64,000 nt of DNA, taken from positions 1-64,000 of the forward strand of contig CAZSBG010000008.1 in the NCBI GenBank assembly GCA_964605145.1. Direction: 5' to 3'. This DNA comes from CAZSBG01 sp964605145. Lineage in GTDB: Bacteria; Zhuqueibacterota; Zhuqueibacteria; Thermofontimicrobiales; Thermofontimicrobiaceae. Below the pieces are notes generated by a model, which worked only from the letters and a program-made list of their open reading frames with translations, did no database searches and was not told the DNA's origin. Position numbers and translations under genes: made by a program. This document shows, one piece after another, positions 45,736-53,955 of the stretch (position 1 is the stretch's first letter; each line of letters begins with the position of its first letter).

Positions 45736-47157
45736 TTGAGGGAAATGAAGAGAAGAGATATCGTTGAATTGGAAATCGAGTCCCTGGCCTTTGGTGGAAA
45801 AGGCGTAGCGCATCTCAATGGCTTTACGGTTTTTGTTGAGCGGGCCTTGCCGGGTCAGAAGGTCAAAGCGCAGATCAGTAAAAAGAAATCGAATTATGCC
45901 GAAGCTTTTGTTGTCGAACGCGTATCGCCATCGCCACTTGAGGTAGAACCGCGCTGCAAATATTTTGGAACCTGTGGCGGTTGTCTGCTGCAAAACCTGA
46001 AATATGAAGAACAATTGCTGCAGAAACAGCGACAGGTAAGGGAAAATCTGGAACACATTGGCGGATTTCGCGGCATTGATGTGTCGCCGACCATTCCTTC
46101 CCCGGGTGTCTATTTTTATCGAAATAAAATGGAATTTACGTTTGCAGATCATCGCTGGTTGCTGAAAGAAGAGATCGATTCCGGGCAGGATATAAATCGA
46201 AATTTCGCTGTTGGGTTACACGTGCCGGGCGCTTACAACAAGGTGCTCGATATTGAACAATGTTATCTGCTTTCGGAACGAGGCAATTTTATTTTGAACA
46301 CAATTCGCGAATTTGCCAGGGATAGTGGTTTGCGGCCGTATACAACAAAAGACCACTCCGGCTACTGGCGTTTTGTAGTGATACGCGAGTCCAAAAAACT
46401 GAACCAGGTAATGGTCAATCTGGTAACGGCTGAGAATAGCCGGGGTGAAAAGAAAGTAGTGGAGCTGGGTAAATTGCTAAATCAGCAATACCCGTTCATC
46501 ACAACCTGTATTCATAATATCAATAAAAAGAAAGCCCAAATCGCCTTTGGAGATGAAGAACGCATTATTTTTGGGCCTGGCTTTATTGAAGAAAAACTGG
46601 GAGAAACACGGTACCGGATTTCTGCAAATTCGTTTTTTCAGACCAATACGTTGCAGGCGGAAACAATGTATCAGCTTATTCGTGAGTGGGGTCAATTTCG
46701 GGAGGATGACGTTGTCTACGACCTGTACTCCGGCGCCGGGGGAATAGCCCTGTACATCGCGCCGGATGTAAAGCGGGTTATCGGATTTGAACTGGTTTCC
46801 CAGGCAATTGCCGATGCGGGTATAAATTGTGTGTTAAACAATATTGACAATTGCGACTTCATCGAAGGCGATCTCAAAGACCAGCTCACCCATTCCACAG
46901 AAATCACTGAAAAATATGGTGATCCATCCATGGTCATCATCGATCCTCCCCGTTCCGGGCTCCATCCGAAACTGCCGGAGCGGATTCTTCAACTTAATCC
47001 GGAGAGAATAATTTATGTGTCCTGCAATCCTGCGACGTTAGCAAGGGATTTAAAATTAATCTGCAATTTGGAATTTCAGCCGGTAAAAGTGCAGCCCATT
47101 GACATGTTTCCCAACACGGCTCATTGTGAGACCGTCGTCTTGCTTGAAAAAGAATGA
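45736..47157 (+). CDS. 23S rRNA (uracil-5-)-methyltransferase, RlmD/TrmA family
   Basis: 473 aa. An N-terminal TRAM-like beta barrel (VELEIESLAFGGKGVAH, GFTVFVERALPGQKVKAQI), the Fe-S cluster Cys set C74, C80, C83 (CKYFGTCGGC) and C176 (IEQCYLL), a Rossmann methyltransferase domain (VYDLYSGAGGIALYIA), IDPPRSGLHPK, and the catalytic Cys C430 in VSCNPATLARDL. It methylates uridine in 23S rRNA (U747 or U1939) or in tRNA; the Fe-S cluster points to the RlmD/RlmC group. Start is TTG 45736 or ATG 45745; GAGGG overlaps the space between them. Confidence 0.92.
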   Translation: MREMKRRDIVELEIESLAFGGKGVAHLNGFTVFVERALPGQKVKAQISKKKSNYAEAFVVERVSPSPLEVEPRCKYFGTCGGCLLQNLKYEEQLLQKQRQVRENLEHIGGFRGIDVSPTIPSPGVYFYRNKMEFTFADHRWLLKEEIDSGQDINRNFAVGLHVPGAYNKVLDIEQCYLLSERGNFILNTIREFARDSGLRPYTTKDHSGYWRFVVIRESKKLNQVMVNLVTAENSRGEKKVVELGKLLNQQYPFITTCIHNINKKKAQIAFGDEERIIFGPGFIEEKLGETRYRISANSFFQTNTLQAETMYQLIREWGQFREDDVVYDLYSGAGGIALYIAPDVKRVIGFELVSQAIADAGINCVLNNIDNCDFIEGDLKDQLTHSTEITEKYGDPSMVIIDPPRSGLHPKLPERILQLNPERIIYVSCNPATLARDLKLICNLEFQPVKVQPIDMFPNTAHCETVVLLEKE

Positions 47158-47222
47158 CATTGATTTAAAACTAATGTGAGAAAGATCATTCCCGGGTCAA
47201 ATTCAAATATTCAGAATTTTAT

Positions 47223-47276
47223 AAAAAAAAGGGAGTAAAGCAATTTCCTGTTCAAATATAAAATCACTTCACTCCC
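47223..47276 (-). terminator. Intrinsic terminator of lon
   Basis: GGGAGTAAAG (47231-47240) pairs with CTTCACTCCC (47267-47276) with one G-U/mismatch position. On the minus strand it is followed by eight Ts (47223-47230), 17 bases past the lon stop. Confidence 0.85.
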
Positions 47277-47292
47277 AATAAATCAGCTAACT

Positions 47293-49674
47293 CTATTTAG
47301 CGACGTTCATTTTTGATTTTGCTGCATGTTTTTCGAATGCAATATCCAGCACATCGCTCATTTTTTCAAGGAAATGAAATTTCATTTCTCTTCGAATCTG
47401 TTCCGGAATTTCCACCAAATCCTTTTCATTTTTGGCAGGCAGAAAAACCGTTTTTATACCGGCCCTGTGAGCGGCCAATACTTTCTCCTTGATGCCTCCC
47501 ACTGGCAAAACTGAACCGCGCAGTGTAATTTCACCTGTCATGGCGATGTCGCTTCGAACCCGTCTTCCAGTCAACAATGACACCAGTGAAGAGAACAGCG
47601 TGATACCGGCCGAGGGACCATCCTTGGGAATCGATCCTGCCGGAATGTGGACGTGGACATCATATTTCTCGTGGAAATCGTTCTCAACATCAAGTTCATC
47701 GGCTTTGGATCGGATATAGGACAGCGCAGCCTGAGCGGATTCCTTCATCACGTCACCGAGCTGGCCGGTTAAATTCAATTGTCCCTTTCCCCGCATCTTG
47801 GAGGCTTCGAAGAAAAGAATATCGCCGCCAACCGGTGTCCAGGCCAAACCGATGGCAATACCTGTTTCATTAATTCGTTCCGCTGATTCCTGGAAGAATT
47901 TTTTTGGTCCCAGATAAAGCGATAATTTTTTCTCGGTGATTCTTGTTCTCCTGGCATTTTTCATATTGTTCGACATGGCCACATCTTTGGCAACTCCACG
48001 ACACACGCCGGCAATTTGTCGTTCCAGATTACGAACGCCGGCTTCAAGCGTGTATGAATTTATCATCAATTTAATGGCTGATTCCGGAATAGAAATCAAT
48101 TTTTTACTTAGCCCATGTTCATCGATCTGTTTGGGGACGAGGAAATTTTTGGCAATTTGAACTTTGTCTTCCTCGACATAGCTCGGAATTTCAATGATTT
48201 CCATGCGATCTTTCAGCGCCGGCGGAATCGGTTCTGTCATATTGGCAGTTGCAATGAACATGACCTTTGAAAGATCAAATGGCACTTCCAGATAATGATC
48301 GCTGAACGAAAAATTCTGCTCAGGATCAAGCACTTCCAACAGGGCAGAGGAAGGATCGCCGCGGAAATCGCGGCCCAGCTTGTCGATTTCATCTAACATG
48401 AAAATCGGATTGTTGGATCCTGCTTTCTTGATACCCTGAATAATTCGTCCCGGAAGCGCGCCAATGTAGGTTCTCCTGTGTCCGCGCATTTCTGCTTCAT
48501 CGCGGATGCCACCCAGGGACATCCGAATGAAATTTCGCCCCATGGCTTCTGCAATGGATCGTCCCAGTGAGGTTTTCCCGACGCCCGGAGGCCCGACAAA
48601 ACAGAGAATTGGCCCTTTCATATCCGGCTTTAATTTTCGAACTGCCAGGTATTCGAGAATACGTTTTTTGACCTTCTCGAGATTATAATGGTCAGCATCC
48701 AGTTTTCGCTGCACGCGCTTTATGTCGAGATTGTCTTTGGTGGTAACAGACCACGGTAATTCCACGAGCCAATCCAGATACGTCCGCGAAACAGTGTATT
48801 CTGCGGAGGAGGGATGCATTTGTGCAAGCCGATCCAGTTCCTTCTCCGCGACTTTCCGCGCCTCTTTGGGCATCTTTGCCTTTTTAATTTTCTGCTGGAG
48901 CTCGTTTATCTCTGAGGATTCTGCATCATCACCCAGCTCCTTCTGAATAGTCTTCAATTGTTCGCGCAAATACATCTCGCGCTGGGTTTTTCCGATTTTT
49001 GTCTGAATGTCAGACTGAATTTTTTCACCCAACTCCAGCGTTTGCAGCTTTTTATTGATTGAAATATTTGCTTTATTGAGACGCTCGATAACATTCAGGG
49101 TGCTCAACACATCCTGTTTATCCTTGATTGGAATGTTCGAGAAAGCAACAATCATATCCGCGAGCATCCCGGGTTCCTTGATGTTGGAAACCATCACAAG
49201 CTGCTCGTAGGTAATTTCCGTGGATAAATCCACAACACGCTTGAAAATTTTTCTTAAGTTGGAGGATAATGCGTCGACCTGTGCGGTATCCTTTATTTCC
49301 TCCTCTTTCAAAGGTTCGAAAATCGCTTTGAAAAACGGAGTTTCCTGGGTGAATGTAATCAGCTTGATTCGATACAAGCCCTGAATTAATATCGTCTTGC
49401 TTCCATCCGGCATATCGATGGTACGCATTATCTTCGCTGCTGTCCCGATATGAAAAAGATCGTCTGTTGTTGGGTTTTCAATGGTGGATTCTTTCTGAGA
49501 TAATATCGCAATAATGTCATCTTCCTTGCCAGATTCACCAACCAGTTTTAGCGATTTTTCCCGCGCGACCGTGATGGGTAAAAGCTGCTGCGGAAATAGA
49601 ACTTCATTGCGCAGCGGTATCACCGGCAAAACTGTGGGTATTTTCGAAAATATATCTCTCTTATATTCACTCAT
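47293..49674 (-). CDS. lon: ATP-dependent protease Lon
   Basis: 793 aa from ATG 49674 (AGGGATAT just upstream); the frame is open to a TTG at 49716. An N-terminal LAN domain (VLPVIPLRNEVLFPQQLLP), a coiled middle (MYLREQLKTIQKELG), an AAA+ module with Walker A GPPGVGKTS, GGIRDEAEMRGHRRTYIGAL and Walker B IFMLDEID, and a C-terminal serine-lysine protease domain with KDGPSAGIT (S688) and the later Lys in GGIKEKVLAAHRAG. It degrades misfolded and regulatory proteins. Repeat copy D occupies part of its upstream region (49775-49940). Confidence 0.97.
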   Translation of the reverse strand: MSEYKRDIFSKIPTVLPVIPLRNEVLFPQQLLPITVAREKSLKLVGESGKEDDIIAILSQKESTIENPTTDDLFHIGTAAKIMRTIDMPDGSKTILIQGLYRIKLITFTQETPFFKAIFEPLKEEEIKDTAQVDALSSNLRKIFKRVVDLSTEITYEQLVMVSNIKEPGMLADMIVAFSNIPIKDKQDVLSTLNVIERLNKANISINKKLQTLELGEKIQSDIQTKIGKTQREMYLREQLKTIQKELGDDAESSEINELQQKIKKAKMPKEARKVAEKELDRLAQMHPSSAEYTVSRTYLDWLVELPWSVTTKDNLDIKRVQRKLDADHYNLEKVKKRILEYLAVRKLKPDMKGPILCFVGPPGVGKTSLGRSIAEAMGRNFIRMSLGGIRDEAEMRGHRRTYIGALPGRIIQGIKKAGSNNPIFMLDEIDKLGRDFRGDPSSALLEVLDPEQNFSFSDHYLEVPFDLSKVMFIATANMTEPIPPALKDRMEIIEIPSYVEEDKVQIAKNFLVPKQIDEHGLSKKLISIPESAIKLMINSYTLEAGVRNLERQIAGVCRGVAKDVAMSNNMKNARRTRITEKKLSLYLGPKKFFQESAERINETGIAIGLAWTPVGGDILFFEASKMRGKGQLNLTGQLGDVMKESAQAALSYIRSKADELDVENDFHEKYDVHVHIPAGSIPKDGPSAGITLFSSLVSLLTGRRVRSDIAMTGEITLRGSVLPVGGIKEKVLAAHRAGIKTVFLPAKNEKDLVEIPEQIRREMKFHFLEKMSDVLDIAFEKHAAKSKMNVAK

Positions 49675-49774
49675 AATGATATCCCTATGTTTTATGATGT
49701 CAGAATCACAATGCAAATGAACCCACTTGCGATCCCTGTTGTCTTCGAATTATTTATCTAAAAATTATATTTTT

Positions 49775-49940
49775 AACCTGAATTATTCACAAATTTCAAT
49801 CAAAAGATGTTTAATTTCATGTTATTAATGAATTTAAACAGATATGTGAAATTTAACAAAGTTAGATATACTGAATTCGGAATTAAGCACCATTCAGGCT
49901 ACCTGGATTCCTTAATGCATTACAATGAATAATCCAGGTT
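49775..49940 (-). repeat. Interspersed inverted-repeat element, copy D (MITE-like)
   Basis: 166 bp, from AACCTGAATTATTCA (49775-49789) to TGAATAATCCAGGTT (49926-49940): perfect termini apart from one base, with TTAA at both edges. It is the reverse complement in layout of copies B and C. The best-preserved terminal inverted repeats of the four copies. Confidence 0.88.
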
Positions 49941-50090
49941 AAAACCTTTTCGGTCTGTTTAAGCCTAAATTGGAGAGCATAAATATGCAAACGATATGCC
50001 ATGCCTGATCATGAGGAAATAAAGTCAATAATATTAATATAATAAGACGATTGATGTCAGGACGGAATTCTTATGTAGACTCCTTAAAAA

Positions 50091-50140
50091 TGTCATGATG
50101 TAAGAGTTGCGCCATAATGACATAAATTATCTGTCATGAT
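50091..50140. promoter_or_regulatory. Repeated TGTCATGAT sites with a 6-9-6 palindrome
   Basis: TGTCATGAT at 50091-50099 and again at 50132-50140, 41 bases apart (about four helical turns). The second is half of ATGACA, nine bases, TGTCAT (50117-50137). They lie 40-85 bases upstream of the promoter at 50177, where an activator could bind. The factor is unknown. Confidence 0.4.
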
Positions 50141-50176
50141 AGCTGATACAAAACTTGAAATTAAAAAAGAAATTAC

Positions 50177-50205
50177 TTGAATTTTAGTTTTATGTAACAT
50201 ATATT
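50177..50205 (+). promoter_or_regulatory. Sigma-70-like promoter
   Basis: TTGAAT (50177-50182), 17 bases, TATATT (50200-50205), with the start codon of the lipoprotein gene 27 bases on and an AAAGGA ribosome binding site between. Confidence 0.6.
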
Positions 50206-50232
50206 TGAAATTAAAAAAAGGATTCCAATGTA

Positions 50233-50682
50233 ATGGAAAAAATATTTGCTTCATTTTTATTAACAGTGGTATTTTTCAATTTCAATTGTGCGGAGACAGC
50301 CAAAAAGAGCGATGAAATAATTCACATTGAAAATTTCATCAGGGAGTATTCCGCAGTATTTGATGCGAAGGATTTCGAAAAATTCTCCATGTATTGTACC
50401 GATGGAATGAAATTTTACACGCTGGATGGCCGGGTTTTTAACAGGGAAACGATGGTGCCCTTTTTGAGTCGAATGATGAAACGATGGCAGAATTTGTCTG
50501 CGGAAATTGAGGCGCTCGAAACTGAATTCAGCACTGAGGTGGCCTGGGCAAGATACAAACAGGTGATTCATTATACGACCGCTGAAAAAAATGGCACCAT
50601 GCATAATCTGATTTCTGTTGGATTGGTCAAGGAAAATAACGCCTGGAAAATTGGCCATTTTCACATGTCCACGAGCTACTAA
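50233..50682 (+). CDS. NTF2/SnoaL-like lipoprotein
   Basis: 149 aa. A lipoprotein signal peptide (KIFASFLLTVVFF, lipobox FNFNC, Cys19) is followed by a single cone-like NTF2/SnoaL (DUF4440-type) domain: IENFIREYSAVFDAKDFEKFSMYC..., VAWARYKQVIHYT, GTMHNLISVGLVKENNAWKIGHFHMS. Family members bind small ligands or act as accessory domains; no catalytic residue can be assigned. It has its own promoter (50177-50205). It is followed after about 190 bases by fumarase, without clear coupling. Confidence 0.8.
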   Translation: MEKIFASFLLTVVFFNFNCAETAKKSDEIIHIENFIREYSAVFDAKDFEKFSMYCTDGMKFYTLDGRVFNRETMVPFLSRMMKRWQNLSAEIEALETEFSTEVAWARYKQVIHYTTAEKNGTMHNLISVGLVKENNAWKIGHFHMSTSY

Positions 50683-50871
50683 AATAAGGAATGAATAATT
50701 TTTCTCGCGCCGGCGACAGGCTGTTGTGTGTTGAGCAAAATCGCTGACAAGAATTATGGTTTTTTTGTCTTGACCGATAATATTTTTTTTTGTACATTGA
50801 CATAATGTAATTAACCCACCCATGTTATCCTTTCGATTTTCACACTTTTCCAATAATAACCAGGAGGTAAA

Positions 50872-52386
50872 ATGAATAAAGCCAAATTTACTGAAAGTTG
50901 CCTCGAATTAATCCGAAGAACATCTGCGTTTCTGCCGCACGACGTGGAACAGGTTATCTCGTTGAGCAGGAAGTTGGAGAAACCCGGGTCCAAGGCAGAT
51001 TTTGCGCTGGATCTCGTCATGCAGAATATTGGCCTTGCCAAACGGCGTTCACTGCCAATTTGCCAGGATACCGGCACATTGACATTTTATGTGACATGTC
51101 CGGTGGGTCTGAATCAGATGGAATTGCAGCAGGCGATTGAAGACGCCGTCGTTGAAGCAACAAATAAAGGTTATCTGCGTCAGAATTCTGTGGACAGCCA
51201 GACCGGAAAAAATTCAGGAACGAACCTGGGGCCGGGCAGTCCTGTCTTTAAGTTTTCCCAGACTGAAGGCGATAAACTGGATATCCGGTTGATCCAAAAA
51301 GGCGGGGGATGCGAAAATATGAGCACGCAGTACAAATTACCCGCTGAATTTAACGGCAAAAAATATGGACGCGATCTTGAGGGCGTGAGAGCCTGTATAT
51401 TAGACGGTGTCTATCAGGCGCAGGGAAAAGGCTGCAGTCCAGGATTCCTGGGCGTTTGTATCGGTGGTGACCGCGCGACCGGGTATGCCTGGGCAAAGCA
51501 TCAATTGCTCCGCACCATCGATGACGTCAATCCCATTCCGGAATTGGCAGAACTGGAAAGCAAAATTATGGAGGAAGCCAATGACTTGCAGGTTGGCCCC
51601 ATGGGATTCGGTGGAAACTTGACGATCGGTTGCTGCAAAATTGGCTTGCGCAATCGCCTGCCGGCGTCTTTCTTCGTGTCCATTGCCTACATGTGTTGGG
51701 CTTATCGCCGTCGTGGTTTTGTTCTGAATCAGAATGGCGATATTGAAGAATGGCTCTATCAGACCCTGGATGAATTTGAAAAACCGGTTGAGTTCCCGGA
51801 AAAAGCGAACATTCCAACCACCGGCGTTAAAGTGCTGAACACCCCCATCAGCGAGGAAGAAATTCGGTCTCTGAAAGTTGGAGATACAGTTATCATCAAT
51901 GGCACCATGTTCACCGGCCGCGATTCGGTTCACAAATATCTGCATGAAGGCGGCGAACTGGATGTGATCAAAAATAGCGTTATTTATCACTGCGGGCCTG
52001 TAATCCTGAAAGAAAACGGTGAATACAAAACAATGGCCGCAGGTCCGACCACCTCGATTCGGGAGGAACCCTATCAGGGTGATATCATCAAAAAATTTGG
52101 AATCAAAGCCGTGATTGGAAAGGGCGGCATGGGAGCAAAAACCCTTGCTGCATGCAAAGAACACGGCGCTGTTTATTTACACGCTATTGGCGGGGCAGCT
52201 CAAATTTATGCCCAGTGCGTGAAGAAAATTCCAAATGTTTACCTTGAGCAATTTGGCAGCCCTGAAGCTGTTTGGGAATTTCAGGTTGAAGGATTCCCTG
52301 CTGTTGTGACCATGGATTCGCACGGCAATTCATTACACAAGGAAATTGATGAAATATCACATGGAAAATTAAAAGAAAAATTGTAA
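50872..52386 (+). CDS. Class I fumarate hydratase (single-chain)
   Basis: 504 aa, start ATG with AGGAGG 6 nt upstream. The N-terminal (alpha) domain carries the three [4Fe-4S] ligands expected for class I fumarases: C64 in PICQDTG, C196 in GVCIGGDR and C275 in YMCWAYRR; GPMGFGGN lies between. The beta domain (about 310-504) has LKVGDTVIINGTMFTGRDSVHKY and GKGGMGAKTLAACKEHGAVYLH. It interconverts fumarate and malate in the TCA cycle; L-tartrate dehydratase is the near alternative. The cluster is oxygen-sensitive, and a peroxiredoxin gene follows after 140 bases. Confidence 0.92.
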   Translation: MNKAKFTESCLELIRRTSAFLPHDVEQVISLSRKLEKPGSKADFALDLVMQNIGLAKRRSLPICQDTGTLTFYVTCPVGLNQMELQQAIEDAVVEATNKGYLRQNSVDSQTGKNSGTNLGPGSPVFKFSQTEGDKLDIRLIQKGGGCENMSTQYKLPAEFNGKKYGRDLEGVRACILDGVYQAQGKGCSPGFLGVCIGGDRATGYAWAKHQLLRTIDDVNPIPELAELESKIMEEANDLQVGPMGFGGNLTIGCCKIGLRNRLPASFFVSIAYMCWAYRRRGFVLNQNGDIEEWLYQTLDEFEKPVEFPEKANIPTTGVKVLNTPISEEEIRSLKVGDTVIINGTMFTGRDSVHKYLHEGGELDVIKNSVIYHCGPVILKENGEYKTMAAGPTTSIREEPYQGDIIKKFGIKAVIGKGGMGAKTLAACKEHGAVYLHAIGGAAQIYAQCVKKIPNVYLEQFGSPEAVWEFQVEGFPAVVTMDSHGNSLHKEIDEISHGKLKEKL

Positions 52387-52527
52387 TAGAATTGAAGAAA
52401 AATTCGGCAGGGCGATTTTGTATCTCCCGGCCAAAAATATCTCAAGAACGACAACAGGACATGAGAAGAGGAGAGCTCTAAATCACTTCATCTGAAAAGA
52501 ATGAAATTGATCAATCGGAGGGAGAAA

Positions 52528-53007
52528 ATGCTACAGATTGGGGAGCTCGCACCTGATTTTTCATTGCCAAATCAGGATAACGCGATCGTCCGTTTGTCCG
52601 AATACTCGGGAAAAAAAGTCGTTGTCTATTTCTATCTAAATGATGATATGCCCGGTTGTACCAAACAAGCGTGTTCGTTCCGAGATCGATACCTGGATTT
52701 TCAAAAGAGGGAGATTGAAATTCTTGGTATCAGTTGCGATTTGCCGAATTCACATAAATCATTTATTGATAAATTTAATTTGCCTTTTCAACTGTTGAGT
52801 GATTCAGATACTAAAATTGCGAATAAATGGGGGGTATACGGTGAAAAAAAAGTCTATGGCAGAAAATTTATGGGAATTCACAGAACAACGTTCATTATCG
52901 ATGAACAGGGAAGGGTAGCGCATGTATTTAAAAAAGTGACTCCCTCCACCCATGCGCGCGATGTCTTGAATAAACTGGACGTCTTAATGAAATCAGAACT
53001 TAATTGA
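52528..53007 (+). CDS. Peroxiredoxin of the BCP/PrxQ type
   Basis: 159 aa from ATG 52528, directly behind GGAGGGAG; the frame is open to 52501 (MKLINRREK...), which lacks a site. Thioredoxin fold with APDFSLPNQDN, and the active-site loop DDMPGCTKQACSFRD with peroxidatic Cys and the PrxQ-type resolving Cys five residues later, then GISCDLPNSHKSFI and the Arg-bearing strand HRTTFIIDEQG. It reduces H2O2 and organic peroxides in the cytosol. It lies between fumarase and the two-component genes on the same strand. Confidence 0.92.
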   Translation: MLQIGELAPDFSLPNQDNAIVRLSEYSGKKVVVYFYLNDDMPGCTKQACSFRDRYLDFQKREIEILGISCDLPNSHKSFIDKFNLPFQLLSDSDTKIANKWGVYGEKKVYGRKFMGIHRTTFIIDEQGRVAHVFKKVTPSTHARDVLNKLDVLMKSELN

Positions 53008-53114
53008 TATAATATGTTCGTCAACAGGAAAATGTTTGATTTGTGGCACAGCGTGGTTTTAAACAAAAGATCAATTCATCTGAAATTGGAAATCATGAGT
53101 GGAGGCCTTTGCTA

Positions 53115-53792
53115 ATGGATATTAAGATCATGGTGATTGAGGACGATCCTGACATTAGTGAAATTTTGGAATACAATCTCCAGCAGGAAGGTTATGAAGT
53201 GGTCGTCTGTGATGATGGGGAGAAAGCTCTCGATTTAATTCAAAAAAATCCACCTACACTGCTCCTCCTTGATTTGATGCTCCCCGGCAAAAATGGTTTG
53301 GAAATTACCCGTGCGGTCAGAAAGGACGAGCGCACCTATAACATACCAATTATTATGATCACTGCCCGGTCTGAAGAAATGGATGTATTGCAGGGTCTCG
53401 AACTGGGCGCGGATGATTATATCACAAAACCGTTTCGGCCAAAAGAAGTCATAGCGCGGGTCAAAGCCATGCTTCGGCGTCATCATCGGGATGATGATAA
53501 AATGTACCAGTTGGGTAAGTTGAATGTCAATTTTTCCAAGCACCAGGTTTCCGTTGGAGACGAGATTCTGGATTTAACGCCAAAAGAATTTTTGTTGCTT
53601 AAAGCGCTCATTCAGGCAAACGGCAGGGTGCTCTCCCGAGATCAGTTGCTGGACCAGGTCTGGGGCTATGATTATTACGGAGACCCTCGCACCGTAGATG
53701 TCCACATCAGAAGATTGCGTAAAAAACTGGATCAATGGGCAAATGTGGTTGAAACGGTGAAGGGTTTCGGGTATCGTATTAAATTATCCTGA
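53115..53792 (+). CDS. phoB: OmpR/PhoB-family response regulator
   Basis: 225 aa from ATG 53115 (GGAGG about 9 nt upstream; the frame is open to 53043 without a site). A receiver domain with D10/D11, phospho-acceptor D53 (LLLLDLMLPGKNG), T83 and K105 (DYITKPF), and a C-terminal winged helix (about 130-222) with VLSRDQLLDQVWGYDYYGDPRTVDVHIRRLRKKL. Named PhoB from context: the next gene is a PhoR-type kinase with a PAS domain, pstS is opposite, and PhoB-box-like repeats lie in front of two genes downstream. Confidence 0.85.
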   Translation: MDIKIMVIEDDPDISEILEYNLQQEGYEVVVCDDGEKALDLIQKNPPTLLLLDLMLPGKNGLEITRAVRKDERTYNIPIIMITARSEEMDVLQGLELGADDYITKPFRPKEVIARVKAMLRRHHRDDDKMYQLGKLNVNFSKHQVSVGDEILDLTPKEFLLLKALIQANGRVLSRDQLLDQVWGYDYYGDPRTVDVHIRRLRKKLDQWANVVETVKGFGYRIKLS

Positions 53793-53955
53793 TCTGTTTT
53801 CGCCGGAATATCAGAAAACGACAATTGAATTTCGATGGTCAGACCATTCGATTGCCGTATATCAAATTCTGGATTTCCGGGATTGACTGCGTTTTTTCAA
53901 ATCACGATTTGTCAGGTCTCCCCAAATATTCTGTAAATGATGAAGATAAAATGCC

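Larger units (their letters stand above)
49675..50232. other. Divergent intergenic region between lon and the NTF2-like lipoprotein gene
   Basis: 558 bases with no protein gene. It contains repeat copy D (49775-49940), two TGTCATGAT sites with a palindrome (50091-50140), and a promoter at 50177-50205. The 14-mer TTGAAATTAAAAAA occurs twice, near 50155 and 50205. No lon promoter was pinned down; it should lie at 49690-49775 or inside copy D. Confidence 0.5.

Noticed and set aside
51400..52164. 254-codon minus-strand frame inside fumarase
   Set aside because: Antisense shadow of a fumarase with all three cluster Cys.
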